This document shows positions 39,076-48,575 of a DNA stretch of 59,605 nt, piece by piece. The DNA comes from Agromyces seonyuensis (GTDB lineage Bacteria; Actinomycetota; Actinomycetes; Actinomycetales; Microbacteriaceae): positions 1-59,605 of the forward strand of contig NZ_WSTA01000011.1 in the NCBI RefSeq assembly GCF_009789225.1. Direction: 5' to 3'. Below the pieces are notes generated by a model. The model saw nothing but the letters and a program-made list of their open reading frames with translations. It was not told where the DNA came from and did not search any database. Every line of letters starts with the position of its first letter. The stretch's first letter is position 1. A program made the translations under genes and the position numbers.

Positions 39076-40788
39076 TCAGGCGCCGGCGGCCTGCGGCGCC
39101 GCGGGGGAGTCCGCGAGCGGGAACGACAGCCGGAAGGTCGCGCCGCCGCCGGGGGTCTCCACGACCTCGACGGTGCCGTTGTGCGCCGCGACGATCGAGG
39201 CGACGATCGCGAGGCCGAGGCCCGTGCCGCCCGTCTCGCGCGTGCGGGAGGTGTCGGCGCGCCAGAAGCGCTGGAAGATCTTCTCCCGGATCTGCGCCGG
39301 GATGCCCTCGCCGTGGTCGACGACGTCGAGCACCGCGCGGGCGGCGTCCTCGTCGATGGCGACCCGCAGTTCGAGCGGGGAGCCGTCGGGCGAGTAGCGC
39401 AGCGCGTTGCCGAGGATGTTCGCGATCACCTGCCGGACCTTGTTCTCCTCGGCGAGGATCTCGGCGCCGTGGTGCACGGGAACCGACGCCGTCGCGGGCT
39501 GCGGCTCCGGGGCCGTCTCCGGCGCGGACTCCACGACCGGCTGGGACTCGGTGCGCGGCCGGCGGCGCAGGAGCGAACCCGTGCGCGCGGCGATCGACCG
39601 GATCGACGCCCGCGAGGCGCCCGTGTCCGTGCCGTCGACGGGTGCGGCGTCCGGGGCGAGCGCGGGGGCCGGCGCGGAGCCGTCCTCGGTACTGGCATCC
39701 GGCGCGATGAGCGTCACCACGCGGTCGGGCGCCGCGGCGCGCACGTCGAGCGCGGCATCGCGTGCGAGCGGCACGAGGTCGACGCGCGTCAGTTCGAGCG
39801 GCTTCGCCTCGTCGAGGCGGGCGAGCGCGAGGAGGTCCTCGACCAGGAGGCCCATGCGGATGGCCTCCTTCTCGATGCGGTCCATCGCCTGCGCGACGTC
39901 CTCGGGCGTCTGGAGCGCGCCCATCCGGTAGAGCTCCGCGTAGCCGCGCACGGAGACGAGCGGCGTGCGCAGCTCGTGCGACGCGTCGCCGACGAAGCGG
40001 CGCATCTGGTCGATCGTGCGGGCGCGGTCGCGGAACGCGCGGTCGATGCGGTTGAGCATCGTGTTGAGCGACCGGTTGAGCCGGCCGACCTCGGTGTTCG
40101 GCGTCGCGCCGCCGAGGCGCTGGCTGAAGTCGCCGCCCTCGGCGATCGCGGCCGCGGTGCGCTCCACCTCGCGCAGCGGCGCGAACGTGCTCGTCACGAG
40201 CATCCGGGTCAGCAGCCCGCCGACGATCACGACGCCGATGCCGAAGCCGAGGTAGATCGTGAGGAATGCGGTCAGCAGGCTCTGGTTCTCGCTCGCGGAG
40301 ATCGCGACCACGGCCGGGTAGAGCACGCCGTCGACGGAGATGTAGGCCGCGACGGCCCGGTAGGACGAGTCGCCCTTGGCATCCTCGAGTTCGAAGACGC
40401 GGAGGTCGTTCGCGTAGACCTGCTGGATGGTGACGGAGTGCGGGAAGCCGGGCTGGAGCTCGTGCGCGCGGTCGGCCCAGTTGTGTTGGAGGAAGTCGCC
40501 GTCCGGGGCGTAGATCGCGACGAACACGTCGTCGTCGGCGGTCGCGTCGCCCGAGCCCGTCGTGTTGCGGTCGCCCGTGTCGATGCCGCTCGGGAAGTAC
40601 TGCGACAGGTCGCCGTTGGCGATCGTGCGGAGCTTGACCGCGAGCTGCTGCTCGGCGAAGGAGCCGAGCATCCCGGCAGTGCCGAAGCCGGACACGAGCA
40701 CGCCGAACGCGAGCATCACGACGGTCACCCCGGTGATCTTCGTGCGCAGGGAGATGCGGTTCCACCGCTCGCTCAACGTCTGGTGCAT
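39076..40788 (-). CDS. HAMP-containing sensor histidine kinase
   Basis: 570 residues. Membrane helices at about 17-40 and 168-192 flank an outside sensor domain. A HAMP domain (about 193-245), H-box FVGDASHELRTPLVSVRGYAE (about 270), N-box ANILGNALRYSP, and G-boxes DHGEGIPAQ and GGTGLGLAI follow. An Ala/Pro/Thr-rich insert of roughly 90 residues (about 345-435) lies between the dimerisation and ATP-binding parts, which is unusual. The partner regulator gene lies 66 bases upstream. The architecture is like TcrY/MprB-type kinases; the signal is unknown. Confidence 0.93.
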   Translation of the reverse strand: MHQTLSERWNRISLRTKITGVTVVMLAFGVLVSGFGTAGMLGSFAEQQLAVKLRTIANGDLSQYFPSGIDTGDRNTTGSGDATADDDVFVAIYAPDGDFLQHNWADRAHELQPGFPHSVTIQQVYANDLRVFELEDAKGDSSYRAVAAYISVDGVLYPAVVAISASENQSLLTAFLTIYLGFGIGVVIVGGLLTRMLVTSTFAPLREVERTAAAIAEGGDFSQRLGGATPNTEVGRLNRSLNTMLNRIDRAFRDRARTIDQMRRFVGDASHELRTPLVSVRGYAELYRMGALQTPEDVAQAMDRIEKEAIRMGLLVEDLLALARLDEAKPLELTRVDLVPLARDAALDVRAAAPDRVVTLIAPDASTEDGSAPAPALAPDAAPVDGTDTGASRASIRSIAARTGSLLRRRPRTESQPVVESAPETAPEPQPATASVPVHHGAEILAEENKVRQVIANILGNALRYSPDGSPLELRVAIDEDAARAVLDVVDHGEGIPAQIREKIFQRFWRADTSRTRETGGTGLGLAIVASIVAAHNGTVEVVETPGGGATFRLSFPLADSPAAPQAAGA

Positions 40789-40854
40789 GGCCCGGTCAGC
40801 CTAGGCGTGCGTGCCTGAGCCGCCGCTGGGACGAACCGGGGCGGCGGCTGGACG

Positions 40855-41544
40855 TCACGACTTGGTCTTCAGCATGTACCCGAAGCCGCGCTTGGTCTGG
40901 ATGAGCGGCTCGGCCGAGTGCTGGTCGAGCTTGCGGCGGAGGTACGAGATGTAGCTCTCGACGATGCCCGCGTCGCCGTTGAAGTCGTACTCCCAGACGT
41001 GGTCGAGGATCTGCGCCTTCGAGAGCACGCGGTTGGGGTTGAGCATCAGGTAGCGCAGGAGCTTGAACTCGGTGGGGGAGAGCTCGACCGGGACGTCGCC
41101 GACGAGCACCTCGTGGGTGTCCTGGTCCATGGTGAGCTCGCCGGCGCGGATGACCGCGTCTTCGTCGGCGTGCATCGTGCGGCGCAGGATCGCCTTGATG
41201 CGCGCGACGATCTCGTCGAGGGAGAAGGGCTTGGTGACGTAGTCGTCGCCGCCGACCGTGAGGCCGGTGATCTTGTCCTCCGTGTCGTCCTTCGCCGTGA
41301 GGAAGAGGATCGGCGCGGTGTACCCCGCGCTGCGGAGCCGCTTGGTGACGCCGAACCCGTTCATGTCGGGCAGCATGACGTCGAGGATGATCAGGTCGGG
41401 TTCCTCTTCGAGGACCGCCGAGATGGTTTGGGCGCCGTTCGCCACGGCGCGGACGGCGAAGCCGGCGAAGCGCAAACTCGTGGTGAGCAGGTCGCGGATG
41501 TTGGGCTCGTCGTCGACGATGAGAATACGAGGGCCATCGCTCAT
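40855..41544 (-). CDS. OmpR-family response regulator
   Basis: About 229 residues from ATG 41544 (MSDGPRILIVDDEPNIRDLL). The receiver has DDE at 10-12, phospho-Asp in LIILDVMLPD, Thr in FLTAKDD and Lys in VTKPFS. The winged helix contains LSPTEFKLLRYLM and VESYISYLRRKL, close to TcrX/PrrA-type regulators. It is transcribed with the HAMP kinase downstream. The target genes are unknown, and the divergent neighbour is a flavoprotein gene. Confidence 0.94.
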   Translation of the reverse strand: MSDGPRILIVDDEPNIRDLLTTSLRFAGFAVRAVANGAQTISAVLEEEPDLIILDVMLPDMNGFGVTKRLRSAGYTAPILFLTAKDDTEDKITGLTVGGDDYVTKPFSLDEIVARIKAILRRTMHADEDAVIRAGELTMDQDTHEVLVGDVPVELSPTEFKLLRYLMLNPNRVLSKAQILDHVWEYDFNGDAGIVESYISYLRRKLDQHSAEPLIQTKRGFGYMLKTKS

Positions 41545-41728
41545 TTCCCCATTGTCTGATAGTCGACTGTGCCTCGGCTGAGCATGACTCGCATTCGGGC
41601 CGCAAGTCGGGACGATTGGCTCTGAGTGCGCGCTGTGCATCCGCCATCAGCGCGGACCGCCGGAGAACCGACCGCGCCTCGCGGGACCGGGTCCCGCGGC
41701 GCCGCGGCGGGCGTGGGACACTCGGCGC

Positions 41729-42958
41729 ATGACTGGGGGACGGGTGGTCGTGGTCGGCGGGGGGCTCGCCGCCGCGCGGGCGGTCGAGGGGCTTCGGGAC
41801 GCGGGGTTCGACGGCGATGTCGTGCTCGCCGCGGAGGAGCCGCTGCGACCCTATGAACGGCCGCCGCTGACCAAATCGCTGCTGCTCGGCACGGATCCGC
41901 CGGAGTCGGTCTTCCCGCACGACGAGCGCTGGTACCGCGACCGCGGCATCGACCTCCGACTCGGGGTGCGGGCCCTCGCGATCGACGTCGGCACCGGCAC
42001 GGTCGCCCTCGCCGACGGCACCGAAGCGGAGTACGACCGGCTGCTGCTCGCCACCGGCGCGAGCCCGCGGCGGCTGCCGATCGTCGGGTACGTCGTGCCG
42101 GGCGTCTTCCACGTGCGGCGACTGCCCGACGCGCTCGCGCTCCGGGAGGAACTCGTCGACGGCGGGCGCCGCGTCGTCGTCTTCGGCACCGGGTGGATCG
42201 GCATGGAGGTCGCGGCCGCGGCCCGCACGCTCGGCAACGACGTCGTCGTGGTCGGCCGGGGGCCGGTGCCGCTCGCCGGCGCGCTCGGCGCGGAGCTCGG
42301 CGCGGTCTACGCCGACGTCCACCGCGAGCACGGCGTGCGGTTCGAGCAGGGCGAGTTCGCCGCGGCGCGGACGGACGCCGACGGCCGGATCTCGGCCGTG
42401 GAGCTCGCGGACGGCCGCGTGCTCGACGCCGACGTCGTCGTCGCGGGGCTCGGCGCGACGCCCAAGACGAGCCTCGCGGACGCGGCGGGCATCGAGATCG
42501 GCGACGGCATCCTCACCGACGCGGGTTTCCGCACGAGCATCCCGAACGTGTTCGCCGTCGGCGACGCGGCGGCGCCGCTGCATCCCTTCCTCGACCGGCA
42601 CCTGCGCGTCGACCACTGGGGCAACGCGAACGACGCCGGCTACGCCGCCGGGCGCTCGGTCGCGGGCGAGGAGATCGCCTACGACCGCGTGCCCTACGTC
42701 TACTCCGACCAGTTCGAGCTGGGCATGGAGTGGTCGGGCTTCGCCCCGCTCGCCGCCGACGCCGAGCTCGTCGTGCGCGGCTCGCTGGAGTCGCGCGAGT
42801 TCATCGCGTTCCGCACCCGCTCCGGCCGGGTCGTGTCGGCGATGAACGTCAACGTGTGGGACGTGCAGGACGACCTGCAGGCGCTCATCGCCTCCCGCAA
42901 CCGAGTCGAACCCGAACTGCTCGCCGACCCCGGCGTGCCGTTGGCCGAGCTCTCCTGA
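41729..42958 (+). CDS. Ferredoxin reductase-type FAD/NAD(P)-dependent oxidoreductase
   Basis: 409 residues. FAD-binding VVVGGGLAAARA at the N-terminus, the RPPLTKSLL stretch, NAD(P)-binding VFGTGWIGMEVAAAA (about 150-165), and a second FAD motif VFAVGDAAA (about 275), then a C-terminal reductase domain. This is the layout of rubredoxin/ferredoxin reductases of oxygenase systems. No ferredoxin or oxygenase gene is next to it, so the partner is unknown. Confidence 0.9.
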   Translation: MTGGRVVVVGGGLAAARAVEGLRDAGFDGDVVLAAEEPLRPYERPPLTKSLLLGTDPPESVFPHDERWYRDRGIDLRLGVRALAIDVGTGTVALADGTEAEYDRLLLATGASPRRLPIVGYVVPGVFHVRRLPDALALREELVDGGRRVVVFGTGWIGMEVAAAARTLGNDVVVVGRGPVPLAGALGAELGAVYADVHREHGVRFEQGEFAAARTDADGRISAVELADGRVLDADVVVAGLGATPKTSLADAAGIEIGDGILTDAGFRTSIPNVFAVGDAAAPLHPFLDRHLRVDHWGNANDAGYAAGRSVAGEEIAYDRVPYVYSDQFELGMEWSGFAPLAADAELVVRGSLESREFIAFRTRSGRVVSAMNVNVWDVQDDLQALIASRNRVEPELLADPGVPLAELS

Positions 42959-42997
42959 GCCCGGCGTCCGCCTCCGGCCCGGTGGGAGGATGGCCCC

Positions 42998-44461
42998 ATG
43001 CCGCGTGACGCGACCGTGATCGGCAGCGGGCCCAACGGGCTCGCCGCGGCCGTCGCGCTCGCCCGGGCCGGGTACGCCGTGCGCGTGCTCGAGGCCGCCG
43101 ACGAGCCGGGCGGCGCCGCGCGCACGGGCGAGCTCACGCTGCCGGGATTCCGGCACGACCTCGGCTCGGCCGTGCACCCGGCGGCGCTCAGCTCGCCGTT
43201 CTTCCGGGCGTTCGGCCTGCGCGACCGAGTCGACTGGGCGGTGCCGGATGCCTCCTACGCGCAGCCCCTCGACGGCGGCGCCGCGGCCGTCGCGTGGCGC
43301 GACCTCGACCGCACGGCCGACGGCCTCGGCTCGGACTGTCAGCGGTGGAAGGACATCGTCGGGCCGCTCGCCCGTCGGCTCGCGGGCGTCGTCGACTTCA
43401 CCGGCCACCAGCTGCTGCGGGTGCCCCGCCACCCCGTGACCACCGTGCGCTTCGGGCTGCGGGCGCTCCTCGTCGGCTCGCGGGCGGGCGACGGGTTGCT
43501 GCGCACCGAGCCGGGCCGCGCGCTGCTCGCCGGCGTGCTCGCGCACGCGAACGCCCGGCAGCCCTCGCTCGGCGCCGCGGCGTCGGGGCTCTTCCTCGCG
43601 GCCCACGGCCACACCGGAGACGGCTGGGCGTACCCCCGCGGCGGCGCGCAGGCCATCGCCGATGCGCTCCTGGCCGACCTCGCGGCCCACGGCGGCACCG
43701 TCGAGACGGGGGTGCGCGTCGATACCCTCGACGGCTTCGACCGCGGCGACCCGGGCGCGGGCGACGTCCTGCTGCTCGACACCTCGCCGCGGCTGCTGCT
43801 CACCGACCCCGCGCTCCCGGCGGCCTACGCCCGGGCGGTGCGCCGCTACCGCTACGGCTCGGCCGCGGCGAAGGTCGACTTCGCGCTTTCCGGGCCGGTG
43901 CCCTGGACGCATCAGGACGTCGGCCGCGCCCCGACCGTGCACCTCGGCGGCACCGCCGCGGAGATCGCGGCCGCCGAGAACAGCGTCGCCCGCGGCATCC
44001 TGCCGCTCCGCCCCTACGTGCTCGCCGTGCAGCCTTCGATCCTCGATCCGACCCGCGCCCCCGGTGACGCGCAGACCTTCTGGGCTTACGTGCACGTTCC
44101 GCCCGGCTCGTCGTTCGACCCCACGGAGACGGTCATCCGCCAGGTCGAGCGCTTCGCGCCGGGCTTCCGCGACCGCATCCTCGCCGATCGGGCGACGACG
44201 GCGCGCGAGTTCGCGGCCGCGAACCCCTCGGCGGTCGGCGGCGACATCCTCGCCGGGGCGTTCACGTTCGCGCAGGCGATCCGGCGCCCCGTCGTTTCGA
44301 CGACGCCCTGGCGCACGCCGCTGCCGGGCGTCTACCTCGCGGGCGCCGCGACCCCGCCGGGGCCCGGCGTCACGGGGATGCCCGGGTGGTACGCGGCGCG
44401 GCAGGCGATCGCGGATGCCGGCGGAGGCCGGCTCGAGCCCGCGGAGCTCTTCGGCGGCTGA
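42998..44461 (+). CDS. Phytoene dehydrogenase-like FAD-dependent oxidoreductase
   Basis: 487 residues. The N-terminal Rossmann motif VIGSGPNGLAAAVALARAGY binds FAD, and VRVLEAADEPGGAARTGE follows. C-terminal GVYLAGAATPPGPGVTGMPG is the second FAD contact typical of the carotenoid desaturase/amine oxidase superfamily. No carotenoid genes are nearby, so the substrate is open. GGGAGGA (42984-42990) precedes ATG by 7 bases. The next gene begins 2 bases after its stop. Confidence 0.88.
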   Translation: MPRDATVIGSGPNGLAAAVALARAGYAVRVLEAADEPGGAARTGELTLPGFRHDLGSAVHPAALSSPFFRAFGLRDRVDWAVPDASYAQPLDGGAAAVAWRDLDRTADGLGSDCQRWKDIVGPLARRLAGVVDFTGHQLLRVPRHPVTTVRFGLRALLVGSRAGDGLLRTEPGRALLAGVLAHANARQPSLGAAASGLFLAAHGHTGDGWAYPRGGAQAIADALLADLAAHGGTVETGVRVDTLDGFDRGDPGAGDVLLLDTSPRLLLTDPALPAAYARAVRRYRYGSAAAKVDFALSGPVPWTHQDVGRAPTVHLGGTAAEIAAAENSVARGILPLRPYVLAVQPSILDPTRAPGDAQTFWAYVHVPPGSSFDPTETVIRQVERFAPGFRDRILADRATTAREFAAANPSAVGGDILAGAFTFAQAIRRPVVSTTPWRTPLPGVYLAGAATPPGPGVTGMPGWYAARQAIADAGGGRLEPAELFGG

Positions 44462-44462
44462 C

Positions 44463-45941
44463 GTGGACGGCTTCGCGGCGGTCGAGTTCGAACTCGCGCG
44501 GCAGGTGCTGCAGCGGGGCGTCGCGGCGCTGTTCGTCATCGCCTTCGCGACGAACCTCGTGCAGTTCCCGGCGCTGAACGGCGAGCGGGGGCTGCTCCCG
44601 GCGACCGAGCTGCTCGAGTGGGCGCGGGGCTCGAAGCGCCGGGGCCGGATGCTCGGGCCGACGCTCTTCCGCGTCGTCCGGTACACCGATCGGCGCCTGC
44701 GCGCGCTCTGCGCCGGAGGCATCCTGCTCGGCGCCCTGCTCGTCGTCGGGGTGCCGCAGCTCGGCCCGCCGTGGGCGCCCATGCTCGCGTTCCTCGCGCT
44801 GTGGATCGGCTACCTCTCGCTGCTGCCGCTCGGACGGACGTTCCTCGGCTTCGGGTGGGAGATGCTGCTCTGCGAGGCGGGGTTCGTCGTCGCGTTCCTC
44901 GGTTCGGACGACCAGCCGCCGCCGACCGCGACGATCGTGCTCTGCTGGTGGCTCGTGTTCCGGCTCGAGTTCGGCGCGGGCATGATCAAGGTGCGCGGCG
45001 GCCGCGAGTGGCGCGACTTCACCGCGCTGACCTTCCACCACGAGACGCAGCCCATGCCGGGGCCCCTCAGCCGCCAGGCGCACCTGCTGCCGCGCTGGTT
45101 CCACCGGGCGGAGGTCGCCGGCAACCATCTCGCCCAGCTCGTCGCGCCGTGGCTGCTCTTCGTCCCGATCGTCTCGATCTGGACGCCCGCGCCGTGGCCG
45201 CTCGTCGTCGGCGCGGCCGGCGCGGCCGTCGTCATCGGCACGCAGGGCTGGCTCATCCTCACGGGCAACTATGCCTGGCTCAACTGGGCGACCGTCGTGC
45301 TCGCGTGCTCGGCGATCGGGGTGCCGGGCAGCGCCCCGCGGGCGGCGACCGACCTGCCGGCGACGATCGACGGGCTGCCGCTGTACTGGTTCGTCGTGAC
45401 GGGCGCCGTCGCGCTCCTGTACGCCGCCCTCGCCGTGCGGCCCATCGCGAACCTCGCATCCCCGGACCAGCTCATGAACGCGAGCTTCAACCGCTTCCAG
45501 CTCGGCAACGCCTACGGCGCGTTCGGCACCGTCACGCGCGAGCGCATCGAGATCGTCGTCGAGGGCACGCTCGACGACGACCCCGTCGACGAGGCGTCGT
45601 GGCGCGAGTACGCGTTCCGCGGCAAGCCGGGGGACCTCGCTCGCCTCCCGCCGTTGGTGGCGCCGTGGCACCTCCGGCTCGACTGGCTCATGTGGTTCCT
45701 GCCGCTCGGCCGCTCGCCCGAGCAGTGGTTCGAGCCCTTCCTCCTGCGCCTGCTCGAGGCCGATCCGGCGACGTTGCGCCTGCTCGCGGCGGACCCCTTC
45801 GAGGGCGAGCGCCCGCGCTGGGTGCGCGCCGTCGCCTACCGATACCGCTTCGCCGACCGGGCGACGTTCCGGCGCGAGCGGGTGCGGTGGGTCCGCGATC
45901 GCCGCCGGCCCTATCTCGGGCCGGTCGGCCTGCGCGGCTGA
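44463..45941 (+). CDS. Lipase maturation factor-family membrane protein
   Basis: About 492 residues from GTG 44463, 2 bases after the preceding stop. Several membrane helices lie in the first 330 residues, with conserved FRLEFGAGMIKVRGG and WRDFTALTFHHETQPMPGPLS, which are hallmark LMF1-like motifs. The C-terminal soluble part includes AFRGKPGDLARLPPLVAPWHLRLDW, also conserved in the family. In animals LMF1 helps lipases fold in the ER; the bacterial role is unknown. Confidence 0.9.
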   Translation: MDGFAAVEFELARQVLQRGVAALFVIAFATNLVQFPALNGERGLLPATELLEWARGSKRRGRMLGPTLFRVVRYTDRRLRALCAGGILLGALLVVGVPQLGPPWAPMLAFLALWIGYLSLLPLGRTFLGFGWEMLLCEAGFVVAFLGSDDQPPPTATIVLCWWLVFRLEFGAGMIKVRGGREWRDFTALTFHHETQPMPGPLSRQAHLLPRWFHRAEVAGNHLAQLVAPWLLFVPIVSIWTPAPWPLVVGAAGAAVVIGTQGWLILTGNYAWLNWATVVLACSAIGVPGSAPRAATDLPATIDGLPLYWFVVTGAVALLYAALAVRPIANLASPDQLMNASFNRFQLGNAYGAFGTVTRERIEIVVEGTLDDDPVDEASWREYAFRGKPGDLARLPPLVAPWHLRLDWLMWFLPLGRSPEQWFEPFLLRLLEADPATLRLLAADPFEGERPRWVRAVAYRYRFADRATFRRERVRWVRDRRRPYLGPVGLRG

Positions 45942-46040
45942 GGGCCCGGGCATCCGATCGCCCCTCCGGCGCGCCCGGAGCGACGAAGCGAGTCCGCGGG
46001 GACCGGGTCGCGGGGAAGCGGGTTCGGGTTGAATGGGGGG

Positions 46041-46913
46041 ATGCTCCGCACCTACGGCCCCCGCGCGTTCGACTTCGACCGCGAGGTCGCCGTGATGGCG
46101 ATCGTCAACCGCACGCCCGACTCGTTCTACGACCGCGGCGCGACGTTCGCCCTCGACCGCGCCGTCGAGGCGGCCGAGCGGGCGATCGCCGACGGCGCCG
46201 ACTGGATCGACGTCGGCGGCGTGAAGTTCGCCCCCGGACCGCCCGTGCCCGTCGAGGAGGAGATCGCCCGGGTCGTGCCGGTCGTCGCCGCGCTCGCCGG
46301 GTCGGGCGCCGTCGTCTCGGTCGACACGTTCCAGCCCGAGGTCGCCGAGGCGGCCATCGCCGCGGGCGCCCACGTGATCAACGACACCACGGGCCTCCAC
46401 GACCCCCGCATGGCGGAAGTGATCGCCGACTCGGAGGCGGCCGTCGTCGTCACCCACTCGCTCGCGGCGCCCCGCACCGAACTGCGGATGCCCGAGTACG
46501 GCGACGTCGTCGCCGACGTCCGCGACTTCCTGCTCGCCCGCACCGACCTCGCCCTCGCCAACGGCGTGCCCGCCGAGCGGATCGTCGTCGACCCCGGACA
46601 CGACCTCAACAAGCACACCCGGCACTCGCTCGAGCTCAGCCGCCGCCTCGGCGAGTTCGCCGACCTCGGCTACCCGCTGCTCGTCGCCCTCTCCAACAAG
46701 GACTTCATCGGGGAGAGCCTCGACCGTCCGCGCGACGAACGCGTCAGCGGTTCGATCGCGGCAGCGGTGCACGCGGTGCTGCGGGGCGCCCGCATCCTCC
46801 GCGTGCACAACGTGCGCGAGACCGTCGACGCCGTGCGCATGGTCGGCGCCATCGAAGGCTGGCGCCAACCGGTGTACCTGCGGCACAACGCGAACCCGGA
46901 GGGCAACGCATGA
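46041..46913 (+). CDS. Dihydropteroate synthase-like protein (FolP2 type)
   Basis: About 290 residues from ATG 46041; an in-frame TTG lies at 46029 but ATG is preferred. Pterin-binding barrel motifs: MAIVNRTPDSFYDRG, VISVDTF-like VVSVDTFQPEVAEAA and HVINDTTGL. The stretch LLVALSNKDFIGESLD replaces the usual SRKxFIG sulfonamide-site region of true DHPS, as I recall for mycobacterial FolP2 (Rv1207), which lacks normal DHPS activity. It overlaps a ribD-C-like gene (ATGA). Its real reaction is uncertain. Confidence 0.85.
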   Translation: MLRTYGPRAFDFDREVAVMAIVNRTPDSFYDRGATFALDRAVEAAERAIADGADWIDVGGVKFAPGPPVPVEEEIARVVPVVAALAGSGAVVSVDTFQPEVAEAAIAAGAHVINDTTGLHDPRMAEVIADSEAAVVVTHSLAAPRTELRMPEYGDVVADVRDFLLARTDLALANGVPAERIVVDPGHDLNKHTRHSLELSRRLGEFADLGYPLLVALSNKDFIGESLDRPRDERVSGSIAAAVHAVLRGARILRVHNVRETVDAVRMVGAIEGWRQPVYLRHNANPEGNA

Positions 46914-47623
46914 GCGAGGCCGGCTTCGCCGATCGGATGCGCGCCGCCTACGCGGCCGACGGGTCCCTGCTGCGACTGAACTTCATCGCGTCGCTCGACG
47001 GCGCCGCGACGCTCGACGGGCGATCCGGGGGGCTCGGCGGCGCCGAGGACCAGCGGCTGATGGGCGTGCTGCGCTCCCTCGCCGACGTCGTGCTCGTCGG
47101 TGCCGGCACCGTGCGCGCCGAAGGCTACGGGGCGCTCCGCGTCGGCGACGAGGATGCCGCCTGGCGGGAGTCGAACGGCCGCTCCGGTCATCCTCGGTTC
47201 GCGATCGTCTCGGGATCGCTGCGGCTCGACCCGACCTCGCCGCTCTTCGTCGACGCGCCGACGCCGCCGCTCGTGCTGACGTCCGAAGCAGCGCCGCGCG
47301 ACGTCCGTGCCGCGCTCGAGGAGGTCGCCGAGGTCGTCGACTGCGGTCGGACGGCGGTCGAACCGGCGCGCCTCCTCGGCGCCCTCCGCGAGCGCGGTCT
47401 CGCGCACGTGCTCTGCGAGGGCGGCCCGCACCTGGCCGGTTCCCTCGTCGAGGCGGGCCTGGTGGACGAACTCTGCCTCACCCTCGGCATGACGCTCGTC
47501 GGCGGCGACGCCGGTCGCATCCTGCGCGGCGCCGCCGAGGCCGATCGGCCGATGCGGCTCGTGCACGCGCTGCCCTCGGCCGATGGCGCGCTGCTCTTTG
47601 TACGCGCCGCACAAGGCGATTGA
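46910..47623 (+). CDS. RibD C-terminal-like reductase (pyrimidine/dihydrofolate reductase fold)
   Basis: About 237 residues from ATG 46910, coupled to the folP-like gene (ATGA). Motifs: LRLNFIASLDGAATLDGRS at the N-terminus, ADVVLVGAGTVRAEGYG, and HVLCEGGPHLAGSLVEAGLVDEL, all typical of the RibD_C/DHFR-like NADPH reductases. No deaminase domain is present. With a pterin-synthase-like partner it may reduce a pterin or flavin precursor (inference). Confidence 0.88.
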   Translation: MSEAGFADRMRAAYAADGSLLRLNFIASLDGAATLDGRSGGLGGAEDQRLMGVLRSLADVVLVGAGTVRAEGYGALRVGDEDAAWRESNGRSGHPRFAIVSGSLRLDPTSPLFVDAPTPPLVLTSEAAPRDVRAALEEVAEVVDCGRTAVEPARLLGALRERGLAHVLCEGGPHLAGSLVEAGLVDELCLTLGMTLVGGDAGRILRGAAEADRPMRLVHALPSADGALLFVRAAQGD

Positions 47624-47698
47624 CACGGTTCGTGGGCCGGGCCTAGCGTGCCCCGACGGCGGAGAGCGTTCCGCCGAACGAACCGATCAGGAGTCCGC

Positions 47699-48478
47699 GT
47701 GAGCCTCGATGCAGCGTCGCGTCCAGCATCCCTCGAGTCCCGGGCGAGCCGCCCGGTGCTCGCGAGCCCGCAGTTCTGGTGGCGGCTGGCCATCGTGCTC
47801 GTCGGCGTCGCCGGGATGCTCGGTTGGGACCGGCGGTTCGCGTTCTTCACGACCCAGTCGAACATCCTCGTGCTCGCCTACTTCGGCGTCGGCCTCCACC
47901 TGATGCTCGCGCGCCGCACCACGGCGATGCCCGCGCCGAGGCTCCGCGGCGCCGTGACGCTGTACCTCACCGTGACGTGCCTCATCTCGCACTTCCTGCT
48001 CAACGACGGCGAGAACCCGCTGCCCGGACTCGTCGTCCCCGAGCCTGCCGCCGCGCTCGAGAACAACGCCCTGTTCCTCGTGCACTACGTCGTGCCGGTG
48101 ATGGTGCTGCTCGACTGGATCGCCTTCGGGCCGCGCGGCATCGTGCGCTGGCGCGACCTGCCCGTGTGGCTGATCTACCCGACGGTGTACGGCCTGCTCA
48201 TGCTGTGGCGCGGCATCGCCCTGCCGGACGTGCCCGACCGCTTCCCCTACCCGTTCATCGACCCCGAGGGCCGCGACGTCGGCGATATCGTGCTCGGGCT
48301 CGTGCAGGTCGTGGTCTACATCGCCCTGCTCGGCGTGCTCGTCATCGGCATCGACCGGATCGCGGGACTCGTCGCACGATCGCGCTCCGCCGCGACTGCG
48401 GCGGCTCGGCCGACTCCGACGCCGGAGCCCGGGCCGGCCACGGAGTCCGCATCCGAGTCTCGGACCGTCGGCTCCTGA
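47699..48478 (+). CDS. Pr6Pr-family six-helix membrane protein
   Basis: About 259 residues from GTG 47699, with CAGGAG 5 bases upstream. Around six membrane helices; RFAFFTTQSNILVLAYFG, VTCLISHFLLNDGENPLPG, and DLPVWLIYPTVYGLLMLWRG match the Pr6Pr/FAR-17a-AIG1-like family. The C-terminus is a Pro/Thr/Ser-rich tail. Function unknown. Confidence 0.86.
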   Translation: MSLDAASRPASLESRASRPVLASPQFWWRLAIVLVGVAGMLGWDRRFAFFTTQSNILVLAYFGVGLHLMLARRTTAMPAPRLRGAVTLYLTVTCLISHFLLNDGENPLPGLVVPEPAAALENNALFLVHYVVPVMVLLDWIAFGPRGIVRWRDLPVWLIYPTVYGLLMLWRGIALPDVPDRFPYPFIDPEGRDVGDIVLGLVQVVVYIALLGVLVIGIDRIAGLVARSRSAATAAARPTPTPEPGPATESASESRTVGS

Positions 48479-48575
48479 TCCGCGGCGCTCCCCGGGGCGC
48501 CGAGTCCGGATGTCCGTGCAGTTCGGCCGTTCCGTATCGCATCGGCTCCGAGTGCACTAGGTTCGCCTGCACATC

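Noticed and set aside
40796-44782. Long minus-strand frame opposite the two flavoprotein genes
   Set aside because: No domain or signal, extreme Arg/Gly composition, and the plus-strand frames there carry clear FAD motifs.
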